A DNA stretch of 64,000 bases from Yoonia sp. (GTDB taxonomy: Bacteria; Pseudomonadota; Alphaproteobacteria; Rhodobacterales; Rhodobacteraceae), in contig NZ_JACUUJ010000001.1 of assembly GCF_014859355.1 (NCBI RefSeq), forward strand, positions 1-64,000, read 5' to 3'. A model generated the notes under the pieces. That model saw only the letters and a program-made list of their open reading frames with translations, did not search any database and was not told where the DNA came from. This document shows positions 1 through 8,137 of the stretch, piece by piece; the first letter of the stretch is position 1, and each line of letters starts with the position of its first letter. The position numbers and the translations under genes were made by a program.

Positions 1-1463
1 CCGGGTGCCAGGGACCAAAGAACGAACACCAACGCCAGCCCCAAAATCGTCGCACTGATCGGACGGGTGAAAAATATCGTCCAGTCCTGTTTTGACGTCG
101 CCATCGAGGTCAGGAAATACCGTTCAGCCAGCGGGCCGAGGATAACACCGAGCACCAAAGGCGCTGTGGGAAACCCGATCCGCTTCATTCCCCAGCCCAG
201 CACACCGAACGCAAGGCAGACATAAACATCAAATATGTTGTTGCGCACCCCGTAGGCCCCAACCACGCTTAACACAATGATAAAAGAGGCAAGAATGGCA
301 GGCGGGGTCCGCATCAGCGTTGCGAACAACTGGGCCACGCCGAACCCGGCAAAGATCATCAGGATATTGGCGATGATCATCGCTGCGAAAATCGTATAAA
401 CCATCGTCGGGTCCATAATGAACAAAAGCGGTCCGGGACTGACCCCGTGCAGCATCATCGCGGCCAGCATGATCGCTGTCGCCGCACTGCCCGGAATGCC
501 CAGTGTCAAAAGCGGGATCATCGCAGCGCCTGTCGTTGCGTTTTTGGCCGCTTCGGGGGCTGCAAGACCTTCCTCGATACCGGTGCCGAAATCCTTGCCA
601 CGATTGGATACCTGTTTTTCAATGCCGTAAGCAATGACAGCGCCCGGTGTGGCCCCGGCCCCCGGGATCATGCCGATGATACAGCCAAGGCCTGTGCCCC
701 GGGCAATTGCCCCTTTGACGTTCAGAATATCGCGGAATTTTGCGCCAATGGCTTTGCCAGCAATCTTCTTGGGCCGAAGGTCGCGATCGGTGGCCAGCAG
801 GTCCACCACCTCACCGATGGCAAAAAGCCCGATCATTACCACGACAAAGCGGATCCCGCTTTCCATTTCGGGGATACCGAAACTGAACCGGGCCTGTCCG
901 TAAAGTGGGTCAATCCCCACCGTGCCGATGACGATCCCCAACAGCAACGACACCATGGTGATCACCGGTTGGTCCTTGGCGATGACAATCACGCTAACAA
1001 GACCCAGCAGAGTGGCCGCGAAAAATTCAGGTTGGGCAAATTTGAGGGCAAAGCTGGCGAAAGGCGCAGACAAAAACGCCAGCACCAGTGCGCTGACCAG
1101 TCCGCCACACGCAGAGGCGGTCACTGCAATCGTCAATGCGCGTTTTGCCTCGCCGCGTTTTGTCATGGGGTATCCGTCCCATGTCGCAGGCAAAGATGCG
1201 GGCGTGCCGGGCACATTGATCAGGATGGCCGAGATCGACCCACCAAAAACCCCGCCCACATAGATCCCGCCCAGAAATAGCATCGATTGTGTCGGTTCCA
1301 TCACATAAGTGAACGGCAAGGCCATGGCCATCGCGTTTACAAAGGAAATTCCTGGCAATGCACCCGCCACCACCCCGACAAGCAGCCCTGTCAGTATGGT
1401 CATGAACGCCCAGAATTCGAACGCAGCAAGGAAGCCGCCGCCGAGTAGTTCAAACGCAGCCAT
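1..1463 (-). CDS. tctA: TctA, large membrane subunit of a tripartite tricarboxylate transporter (partial at window edge)
   Basis: Large permease subunit of a TTT-family, periplasmic-binding-protein-dependent secondary carboxylate importer. It is read on the minus strand from the ATG at 1461-1463, which has an AGGA box six bases upstream. The 487 visible codons show no stop and run off the left edge. The family is about 500 residues, so only a short C-terminal piece is missing. Seen: an early LPGIS loop, then a GGIYVGGVFGGS segment and LINVPGTPAS, all typical of TctA, followed by many hydrophobic helices. It lies 15 bases after tctB and last in the tctC-tctB-tctA order. The neighbouring dehydrogenase and CoA ligase suggest the cargo is an acid activated to a CoA thioester. 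Substrate cannot be read from TctA itself. Confidence 0.93.
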   Translation of the reverse strand, partial: MAAFELLGGGFLAAFEFWAFMTILTGLLVGVVAGALPGISFVNAMAMALPFTYVMEPTQSMLFLGGIYVGGVFGGSISAILINVPGTPASLPATWDGYPMTKRGEAKRALTIAVTASACGGLVSALVLAFLSAPFASFALKFAQPEFFAATLLGLVSVIVIAKDQPVITMVSLLLGIVIGTVGIDPLYGQARFSFGIPEMESGIRFVVVMIGLFAIGEVVDLLATDRDLRPKKIAGKAIGAKFRDILNVKGAIARGTGLGCIIGMIPGAGATPGAVIAYGIEKQVSNRGKDFGTGIEEGLAAPEAAKNATTGAAMIPLLTLGIPGSAATAIMLAAMMLHGVSPGPLLFIMDPTMVYTIFAAMIIANILMIFAGFGVAQLFATLMRTPPAILASFIIVLSVVGAYGVRNNIFDVYVCLAFGVLGWGMKRIGFPTAPLVLGVILGPLAERYFLTSMATSKQDWTIFFTRPISATILGLALVFVLWSLAP

Positions 1464-1478
1464 CTTATTTCCTATTTG

Positions 1479-2069
1479 CTAGTAGATGCCGGTCGCACGC
1501 AGCAACCATATACTGAAGTCGCCAAAGCCGCCGACACCCCTTGGCAGTGGCATCAGCGCAAGGCCCATGAACAGCCACAAAAGGGCAATCGTTCCGATCA
1601 GTGCGACAGGAAGAACCACCGTCAGTTTGCGCAACCCTGCAAAAAGGCACCAGATCGTGATAAAAAGGGCCGTGTCCAATGCAAACCCGATGACCGGCAG
1701 CATCCAGCCATAGGCCAAGATCATGACAAGACCGACAATGGCCTTGCCGAAATGATAGTGGCTGTCTTCAACGGGCATTGACAGGCTTGGCTTGCGGTAT
1801 TCTGCACCCAGCGCCCAGATATCACGCAGCACCCAGAGTGCTGCAAAAAATGCCAGACCCAGCAACATGGCGTTCGGCCATGACGCAGGGCCAAGGCCGA
1901 TCCGCGTGGTGCTTTGTTCGCGCGAAAACATGTGATCTGGCAAAACAAACGCCATGATAAAAAGCATCAGCGGCAAAAGCGTTGGCGCCAGCCGCACAAG
2001 CCCGGGGGGGATTATCCCCCGGGCTTGTGACATCCGACCACATTGGCCTTTTTGATTTGCAGACGCCAT
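1479..2069 (-). CDS. tctB: TctB, small membrane subunit of a tripartite tricarboxylate transporter
   Basis: Small four-helix membrane subunit that pairs with TctA. The protein is 196 residues, a little longer than the usual 150-180 because of a polar N-terminal leader of about 25 residues. Hydrophobic segments lie near residues 30-48, 65-80, 105-125 and 140-185. The start ATG at 2069 follows a GGAGG box nine bases away, so this start is well supported. It sits 18 bases downstream of tctC and 15 bases upstream of tctA, consistent with one transcript. TctB sequences are poorly conserved; the call rests on length, helix pattern and position. Confidence 0.88.
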   Translation of the reverse strand: MASANQKGQCGRMSQARGIIPPGLVRLAPTLLPLMLFIMAFVLPDHMFSREQSTTRIGLGPASWPNAMLLGLAFFAALWVLRDIWALGAEYRKPSLSMPVEDSHYHFGKAIVGLVMILAYGWMLPVIGFALDTALFITIWCLFAGLRKLTVVLPVALIGTIALLWLFMGLALMPLPRGVGGFGDFSIWLLRATGIY

Positions 2070-2087
2070 TGGTCACGCCTCCTGTCG

Positions 2088-3041
2088 TCAGTTGGCCAGT
2101 TGTTCCGCAATCAAATCGCGGAAGTCGCGAACCATGGCCTGTGCCGCCGCGCCGGTGACCGGCGTGATGCAGGAATAGGTGCTGGTGCAGAACGCGTTCC
2201 ATTCATCCGATGCCGTTGCGGCTGCGACAGCTTCGGACAGCTTGGCGACAATTTCGGGCGGGGTGCCGGCAGCCACCGCTATCGTGCGGTAGTTATCCAA
2301 TCCTGAAATATCGATCCCCAGTTCGGCCGAGGTCGGAACATCGGGGAATTCGGGGTGGCGTTTTGCATCGAACACGACGACGGGTTTCAGCTGACCGGCG
2401 CGCACAAACTGCGCAACATCGCCCGGTTCTTCATATATCGCTGATGTGAAACCGCTGATGGGCGATGCATAGCGTTCAGCAGGCGCCTGAAACGGGACAT
2501 TTTCCATCGCAACACCGGCCTTTGCCAGCAGTTTGATCGTAATATCATCCTGCGTGCCATACCCCGAGGTGGCCACCGTAATGGCCCCGGGATTGGCGCG
2601 GGCATAGTCATAAAGGGCTTCGGCTGTCTGATGGTCACTGTTTGCGGGAACAAACAGGAATGAAGGTGAACTTTGGACGACCGCGATCACTTCAAAATCT
2701 TCGGGCTTGTGATCCCCCAGATCAGACGCCCATGACGCCACTGTCAGAGAGATCAGGGTTCCCATGGTATAGCCGTCAGCGGGATTGGTGCGCAGTTGTG
2801 TCAACCCTGCATTCCCCGATGCACCCCCGACGTTGGACACGGGAACAGGCACGCCCAACTGTCCCTCGATCAGCTGGGCCATGGTGCGACCCATCAGATC
2901 GGCGCCACCACCCGGACCGAAGGTGACGATCAATTCAATCGGGCGGTCTGGATATTGCTGCGCCAGGGCAGCACTGCCAAAGACCACTGCACTGCAAAGC
3001 ATGGTCGCGCTGAGTGTCGCATTTTTTATCAGATTTGTCAT
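2088..3041 (-). CDS. tctC: TctC-family periplasmic substrate-binding protein
   Basis: Extracytoplasmic solute receptor of the TTT system (Bug/TctC family), 317 residues. A signal peptide of about 27 residues ends at ALA before QQYPDRPIELIV, the standard mature N-terminus of this family. The loop FGPGGGADLMGR near residues 40-50 matches the ligand-pocket loop of Bug proteins, which holds carboxylates through water-bridged contacts. An upstream in-frame ATG exists at 3065, but the ATG at 3041 has a GGAGGA box directly upstream and starts right before the charged part of the signal peptide, so it is preferred. First gene of tctCBA, downstream of the CoA ligase. TctC genes are often expanded in proteobacteria; this one has its permease beside it. 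Confidence 0.93.
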   Translation of the reverse strand: MTNLIKNATLSATMLCSAVVFGSAALAQQYPDRPIELIVTFGPGGGADLMGRTMAQLIEGQLGVPVPVSNVGGASGNAGLTQLRTNPADGYTMGTLISLTVASWASDLGDHKPEDFEVIAVVQSSPSFLFVPANSDHQTAEALYDYARANPGAITVATSGYGTQDDITIKLLAKAGVAMENVPFQAPAERYASPISGFTSAIYEEPGDVAQFVRAGQLKPVVVFDAKRHPEFPDVPTSAELGIDISGLDNYRTIAVAAGTPPEIVAKLSEAVAAATASDEWNAFCTSTYSCITPVTGAAAQAMVRDFRDLIAEQLAN

Positions 3042-3140
3042 GTTTTCCTCCCAGTTACATGTCATCCGGCATCACGACATCGCTTTGCCGGGCTTGTTGT
3101 TATGCGGCGTCCTTCTCCTCCAAGAAGTTTGCCGCATTAT

Positions 3141-4664
3141 CTAGGCCGTCATTTCTGCCAGCCTTAGTCGTTGGATCTTGCCTGATGGTCCTTTGGGCAG
3201 ATCATCCAGGATGTGCACCACATCAGGGCATTTGAATTTACCAAGCCTTTGCTGGCAAAGAGCGATCAGATCGTTCTGCATCACGGTTGCGCCGTCGCGC
3301 AATTTGACCGCTGCCTCGACCCGTTCACCATAGCTCTTGCAGGGGCGGGCAAAGGCAGCGGCTTCGACGACATCGGGGTGGGCATAAAGCGCCTCGTCCA
3401 CTTCGCGCGGTGCAATATTCTCGCCGCCCTTGATAATCAGTTCTTTCAGGCGTCCGGTTACGAAAACATAACCTTCCGCGTCCATCGTCCCCAGGTCGCC
3501 GGTGCGCAACCATCCGGCGGGCGTGAAAGTGGCCTCTGTTGCTTCGGGGTTTTTATAGTATTCGCGCATGACATTTGGTCCCCGGACTGCAATTTCGCCT
3601 TCGGTGTCGGGGGGCAAGGGCGCCAAGTCATCACCCAAAATTGCCACCTCGTTCCCATAGGCCACACCGGGCGACCCGATCTTTCGGCGTCCGGGCGGGA
3701 GCGGGTTTGACAGAATCTGTGCTGCGGTTTCCGTTAGTCCCATTGTTTCAACAATCGGAATGCCAAAGCGGGTTTCAAATGCGTTCTGTGTTTCAACCGC
3801 CAAGGGAGACGATGCAGACCGGCCAAACCTGATCCGCGCGCATGTCGCGGCATCGGGGTCTTTTTTGCCATGAAGCAGATGCGAAATGATTGTCGGTACA
3901 ACCGAGAACCATGTGATTTTCTGTTCCGCGCAAATGGCCCAGAAACGGCTGGCCGAAAATTTTGCGCAAACCATGACCGAACCGGCTGAAACCAGTGGCG
4001 CCATAATCGTCACGCAAAGCCCATTGATGTGATAGATCGGTAAAACACACAAGGCGCGGTCCGATGGGGATAGTTCATGCGCAATCGCTGTGGTCCAGCC
4101 GCCCGCCAAAAGGCTGGCGTGGGTATGCAGCACGCCTTTTGGCCGCCCGGTTGTGCCCGACGTATACATCAACACCGCATCATCCTGCGCCAAGAGATCG
4201 CAAAGCGGTGCGGCGACCGCGCCGTCGGGAAACAGAATATCCGCACCGACACAGATCCGCCGCGCCTTGACAGGATGCGCTGCCGCAGCAGCATCCAGCA
4301 GATCAACCTGATCCTGCCCGACCAGCACAACAACCGCGTCAGAATGCGACAGCGCATAACCCATCGCCTCTGCCCCGGCGACCAGATTGATGATCGCAGC
4401 GCGGAACCCGCCATAAAGCACGGCAAAAAGGCACAAGACACCCTGCCGGCTGTTGGGCAACATCAGCGCAATGCTATCACCCTTGCCCAGCCCCATGCCG
4501 CTGAGCCTGCCCGCAAGATCCGCCGCCTGGGCGCGCAGCATCGCCCACGTCAGCGGCTTTTCTTCCAGAAAGCAATGGCTGATCGCATCACCGTGTTCAT
4601 TCGCGCGGTCATCAAGCCAGCTGCGAACCGTTCCGGTCGGGGGCTGTGCAAAGACGGCGCTCAT
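3141..4664 (-). CDS. sauT: AMP-forming acyl-CoA ligase, probable sulfoacetate-CoA ligase (SauT-like)
   Basis: ANL-superfamily adenylate-forming ligase of 507 residues. It activates a carboxylic acid with ATP and CoA. The phosphate-binding motif YTSGTTGRPKG lies at residues 167-177, the hinge motif GWLRTGDLG in the last quarter, and the catalytic lysine in GPSGK is K496. An in-frame start 34 codons upstream was rejected because ATG 4664 forms an ATGA overlap with the stop of the acylating aldehyde dehydrogenase gene. Translational coupling to an acylating dehydrogenase is the arrangement of SauT and SauS in Cupriavidus necator, where sulfoacetate is converted to sulfoacetyl-CoA and then sulfoacetaldehyde. 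Substrate is inferred from this context; other short polar acids remain possible. Confidence 0.72.
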   Translation of the reverse strand: MSAVFAQPPTGTVRSWLDDRANEHGDAISHCFLEEKPLTWAMLRAQAADLAGRLSGMGLGKGDSIALMLPNSRQGVLCLFAVLYGGFRAAIINLVAGAEAMGYALSHSDAVVVLVGQDQVDLLDAAAAAHPVKARRICVGADILFPDGAVAAPLCDLLAQDDAVLMYTSGTTGRPKGVLHTHASLLAGGWTTAIAHELSPSDRALCVLPIYHINGLCVTIMAPLVSAGSVMVCAKFSASRFWAICAEQKITWFSVVPTIISHLLHGKKDPDAATCARIRFGRSASSPLAVETQNAFETRFGIPIVETMGLTETAAQILSNPLPPGRRKIGSPGVAYGNEVAILGDDLAPLPPDTEGEIAVRGPNVMREYYKNPEATEATFTPAGWLRTGDLGTMDAEGYVFVTGRLKELIIKGGENIAPREVDEALYAHPDVVEAAAFARPCKSYGERVEAAVKLRDGATVMQNDLIALCQQRLGKFKCPDVVHILDDLPKGPSGKIQRLRLAEMTA

Positions 4665-6070
4665 CTTCCGGCCTCTGCCCAATAGGTTCCAAAAATATCC
4701 GCGATGCTGGGTTCGCGCGCCGGGATCGGACGGACCACTTTGGTGCGTTGCATGAAATGCCGCCAATGCAGGTTTTCGTCGATTGAGTTACCGCCCCAAC
4801 TGCCGCATCCCATCGACAAAGAGAAAGGCAAACCGTTTTCGAAAGATCCCCCTGTTGCAAATGTATGTGCCTGATTGACGATGACACGGCAGGTCGGCAT
4901 CTGATGCCCCAGCGCCACCGGGCGGTCGGGATCTGACGTATGTATGCCTATGGAATGGCCCGCCCCCTGAAAGGTCAGAACCTGTTTGCTGATGCTGACA
5001 GCGTCGTCATAGTTCTTTGCACGGAAAAGCGCCAAAACGCGGCTCAGCTTTTCGCCGGACAGCGGATGATCTGGCCCGATCCCTGTGGTTTCGACAGCAA
5101 TGAACCTTGTTGCCGCTGGCACCGCATCCGCAAGGCCCAGCTTGCCGAGCAGCACATCGGCATCCTTGGCAATCACATCGCGGTTCAGATGTCCGTCAGG
5201 CCAAAGCTTGGCGATGATGCCTTCTGCCTGTGCCGCCCCCACCAGTGCGCCACCCTCTGCTGCCATCGCCGCGACAAAGGCGTCGTAGACGGCATCCACA
5301 ACCACCACTGCGTTTTCGGACGAACAGGAGGTGGCATTGTCAAATGTCTTGGATGCCGCGATTTTGGCGGCTGCTGTCGCCAGGTCGGCGGTTTCATCCA
5401 CAATCACGATAACATTGCCCGCGCCAACACCGATCGCCGGTGTGCCGCTGGAATAGGCGCGGCGCACATTGTCCTGACTACCGGTAACAACGGCCAGATC
5501 CGCCAGTTCCAACAAACGTTGCGTATCGGCCTTGGTCCCCGGCGGAGGGACCATTTGCACCAGCCGCTTGTCTTCGCCGATCTTGTCGAATTCGGCATGG
5601 ATGAAGGCAATCAACATCTGGCAACAGTCGACCCCCTTGGGGGATGGCGATACGATGATGGCATTGCCGCATTTCAGCGCATTGATGATATTGTTGGCGG
5701 GTGTTGCAGCAGGATTGGTCGATGGAACTACCGCCCCGATTACGCCCAAGGGGCGCGCAATTTCCGTGATCCCTGTGGCTGGATCATCCGACAACACCCC
5801 GTAGGTTTGCGCCGCAGCGATGTCGCGCATCAGCCCCAGTGTCTTGCGATGGTTCTTGGTCACCTTGTCGGGCGCATTGCCAAGGCCTGTGGTTTGCACG
5901 GCGCGTTCGGCCAGCATACGGTTGCGCGCGGGCTCCATGATCGCCCAGGCCGCTGCTTGTGCTGCGCGGTCATAGCGCGCTTGACTTCCGTTTGTTTCGA
6001 AATCGGCTTGTGCCGCACGGGCATGCATCACCAGATGATCGACAGGGCTGACAGTGGCAGAAAACGACAT
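4661..6070 (-). CDS. sauS: CoA-acylating aldehyde dehydrogenase, probable sulfoacetaldehyde dehydrogenase (SauS-like)
   Basis: Acylating aldehyde dehydrogenase of 469 residues, soluble. It interconverts an acyl-CoA and its aldehyde with NAD(P)H. The catalytic cysteine is C249 in NATSCSSENA, the form seen in EutE/AdhE/SauS-type enzymes rather than in non-acylating ALDHs. STNPAATP near residue 117 and GVGAGNV near 214 are other conserved cofactor-pocket motifs. Length fits a stand-alone enzyme, not the bifunctional AdhE. Of three in-frame ATGs, the one at 6070 has AAAGGTG seven bases upstream. The next gene is an AMP-forming ligase overlapping by ATGA, and a TTT importer follows. The divergent LacI regulator and operator upstream suggest substrate-induced control. 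No xsc or pta is in the window, so the sulfoacetate reading is a strong inference, not proof. Confidence 0.72.
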   Translation of the reverse strand: MSFSATVSPVDHLVMHARAAQADFETNGSQARYDRAAQAAAWAIMEPARNRMLAERAVQTTGLGNAPDKVTKNHRKTLGLMRDIAAAQTYGVLSDDPATGITEIARPLGVIGAVVPSTNPAATPANNIINALKCGNAIIVSPSPKGVDCCQMLIAFIHAEFDKIGEDKRLVQMVPPPGTKADTQRLLELADLAVVTGSQDNVRRAYSSGTPAIGVGAGNVIVIVDETADLATAAAKIAASKTFDNATSCSSENAVVVVDAVYDAFVAAMAAEGGALVGAAQAEGIIAKLWPDGHLNRDVIAKDADVLLGKLGLADAVPAATRFIAVETTGIGPDHPLSGEKLSRVLALFRAKNYDDAVSISKQVLTFQGAGHSIGIHTSDPDRPVALGHQMPTCRVIVNQAHTFATGGSFENGLPFSLSMGCGSWGGNSIDENLHWRHFMQRTKVVRPIPAREPSIADIFGTYWAEAGR

Positions 6071-6125
6071 CCAAAACACCTTTGACATTGATCGCGAATT
6101 ATAGCCTAAGATATGAAAACAGTAT

Positions 6126-6139
6126 TGCAAACGTTTTCA
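6126..6139. promoter_or_regulatory. LacI-type operator between the divergent regulator and catabolic operon
   Basis: Reads TGCAAACGTTTTCA, a 14-base palindrome centred on CG with one mismatched pair. This CG-centred A/T-flanked form is the classic LacI/GalR-family operator. It lies 13 bases before the proposed lacI-type start and 56 bases upstream of the dehydrogenase start, so one bound dimer could control both. An outer inverted repeat ATGAAAAC (6113-6120) and GTTTTCAT (6133-6140) overlaps it. Confidence 0.7.
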
Positions 6140-6152
6140 TAAAATTGCGGGA

Positions 6153-7199
6153 ATGCCTAATTTTATAATGAAAAAACAATCATATAGGGTCGATATATCA
6201 ACAGTTGCAAAGGTGGCAGGGGTGTCTGCGGCAACCGTGTCGCGCGTGATGAATCACCCTGATCTGGTCAATCCGACAACACGAAAAAAAGTCGAACGGG
6301 CGATTCGAAAAACCGGCTATATCCGAAATCGCGCGGCCCAGACCATGCATGGCAGGCGCAGTGCGACGGTGGGTCTGGTTGTGCCGACCGTGAACTATTC
6401 AATTTTTGCCGAACTGGTTCAGTCGTTCAATGACGCCGCCTCTGAGCTGGGGTTCACACTGTTGCTGGCGACCCATGGCTATGACCTGAACGTCGAATAT
6501 CAGGTCTTGCGTAAGCTGCTTGAACACCGTGTTGACGGGATCGCGCTGATCGGGCTGGATCATAGCGCGGATACCTATCAGCTTCTTGCATCTCAGGATG
6601 TTCCGCTTGTTGCAGCATGGAGCTATTGTGACACTTCGCCGATCTCATGCATCGGTGCTGACCAACGCGAAGCGGGGCGGCTTGCGGCTGCGCATCTGCT
6701 GGCGCTGGGTCATCGCCGGATCGGATTTATCTTTCCGCCGACGGTCGAAAACGACAGGGCCCGAGGCCGGTTGCAGGCTGTCAAAACAGCGATCGAGGAT
6801 GCAGGCATCGCGATACCGGAGGCATGGGTGGTGCAATCACTTTACAGTATTGCCAATTCAAAAACCGCCTGCCTTGATCTTCTTGCGCGCGGTGAATCGC
6901 TGACCGGCCTGATCTGCGGCAATGATATTATCGCCCAAGGCGCAATTTCTGCCGCGATGGAACTGGGCCTGCGCATTCCGCAGGATTTGTCGATTATGGG
7001 CATCGGTGATTTTGCAGGCTCTGCCCATCTGTATCCTGCTTTGTCCACAGTGCAAATTCCGGCCCATGAGATTGGTGCGCAGGCGGCGCGGTATCTTGTC
7101 GATCAGGTGGCAGCTGTCGATGGACAGCAGATCATACGCTGCAAGATGGATGTGGCTTTGCAGCTGCGCGCGACAACCGCGCCGCCCGATACGGGCTAA
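6153..7199 (+). CDS. LacI-family transcriptional regulator
   Basis: LacI/GalR-type repressor of 348 residues. The N-terminal helix-turn-helix and hinge are clear: DISTVAKVAGVSAATVSRVMN near residues 14-34 (helix 2 reads SAATVSRVMN), followed by a periplasmic-binding-like effector domain (GLVVPTVNYSIFAELV, then ICGNDIIAQGA and GIGDF near 250-285). A second in-frame ATG at 6168 (MKKQSYRVD) is also possible; neither has a strong ribosome site. It is divergent from the acylating dehydrogenase/CoA ligase/TTT operon with a LacI-type operator in the 82-base gap, so it most likely represses that operon and itself until the imported acid or a metabolite binds. Confidence 0.92.
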   Translation: MPNFIMKKQSYRVDISTVAKVAGVSAATVSRVMNHPDLVNPTTRKKVERAIRKTGYIRNRAAQTMHGRRSATVGLVVPTVNYSIFAELVQSFNDAASELGFTLLLATHGYDLNVEYQVLRKLLEHRVDGIALIGLDHSADTYQLLASQDVPLVAAWSYCDTSPISCIGADQREAGRLAAAHLLALGHRRIGFIFPPTVENDRARGRLQAVKTAIEDAGIAIPEAWVVQSLYSIANSKTACLDLLARGESLTGLICGNDIIAQGAISAAMELGLRIPQDLSIMGIGDFAGSAHLYPALSTVQIPAHEIGAQAARYLVDQVAAVDGQQIIRCKMDVALQLRATTAPPDTG

Positions 7200-7633
7200 C
7201 TGCGGGCCGCGTCGCCTTGCAGATCAACCCAGCACCCTATTTCCTGCATCTTTGGGCACAGGCTGTGCCGTTTTGGGTGGTTGCGACGGGAACCTGGGTT
7301 GTGTGCATGGCAATCGGTGGCGCGGTGGCGTCACCTTCCTGCACCCGAACCCGTGCTGCAGCATGATAGGTCTGCAGCGCTCAGATCCTACGCTGACCGC
7401 TGGCGTGATCTGCTATCTATCTGATCATCGTATCACTGTTTTTGCCATGGCCGATGTCATGGTTCCGTGAGGGGCGCCACCGCCTGTGCCGAAGCGATCC
7501 GGCTTTTGAGCTATGCCCGACGTATCTTATCTGCGACGCAAGGTTCCTTATGTAGAAAGTGATGCGTGCAGGGGCGGGCAAATGACAATAGGCCGTAACG
7601 GCCATTTTCGGTGTTCGGGAAACCGATGCGCAT
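7200..7633. other. Non-coding gap, no feature recognised
   Basis: About 430 bases between the lacI-type gene and the convergent secreted-protein gene. Open frames here are short, lack ribosome sites and have unlikely composition. I see no tRNA, no clear terminator stem and no repeat. Confidence 0.5.
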
Positions 7634-8137
7634 TCAGCCAAGCGGCGCCATGATCCGGCAAAGCGGATCGACAGGCACCGTGCTGACCAGAAACAGAGTG
7701 TTCGGGGGCACACCGCTTTCTTCGATCCAGACGCCATCGATGCAGAAATCCTGTGCATAATTTCCAGAATTAAAGCCGAATTCGCCCGCGCCGCAATCCG
7801 CGGCTGTGCCGTCGGCGTTCCAGCCTTGGGTATAGCCATAGCCGGGCGCGTCACCGGGCATAAAACTGCGTGTCGCAGGATCGAAATTCAGCACCCATGT
7901 GTCATCAGGCGTGCGCGTTGCGATGTCCCATGTGCCCAGAAATTGTCCGGCGTGGTAACCCGTTATCTTGAAATGCGTCACATCCGTCGCAGTGATGACG
8001 GGTTTCGAAAGGGCGGCATCAGGGATGGCCATTTCCCCGGTCATTGTGTAATCGTTCGCACCGATCCAGCAGAACCAGAAATCCGCGGCATGCGCCGGAT
8101 TGGATAGCGTCAGACCGACCAGCAGCCCCCGGATCAT
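7634..8137 (-). CDS. Small secreted protein of unknown function
   Basis: 167 residues with a short signal peptide ([17 protein letters not shown], cleavage after AHA predicted). The mature part is rich in Trp, Gly and Asp and has five cysteines, including the pair in TAADCGAGEF and DFCIDGVW, which could form a disulfide in the periplasm. No family recognised. Its ATG overlaps the folC stop (ATGA at 8134-8137), so it is translated with accD and folC although nothing in it suggests folate metabolism. The signal peptide is short and might start further upstream inside folC, but the overlap supports this start. Confidence 0.72.
   Translation of the reverse strand: MIRGLLVGLTLSNPAHAADFWFCWIGANDYTMTGEMAIPDAALSKPVITATDVTHFKITGYHAGQFLGTWDIATRTPDDTWVLNFDPATRSFMPGDAPGYGYTQGWNADGTAADCGAGEFGFNSGNYAQDFCIDGVWIEESGVPPNTLFLVSTVPVDPLCRIMAPLG

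Noticed and set aside
447-1280. Long open frame on the plus strand
   Set aside because: It lies antisense to tctA, has no ribosome site and its translation is Arg/His/Gln-rich like a shadow of a GC-rich gene.
4661-6070. Bifunctional alcohol/aldehyde dehydrogenase AdhE
   Set aside because: The protein stops at 469 residues and has no iron alcohol dehydrogenase domain.
4940-6085. 381-residue open frame on the plus strand
   Set aside because: Antisense to the acylating aldehyde dehydrogenase gene; composition rich in Cys, His and Arg is not protein-like.
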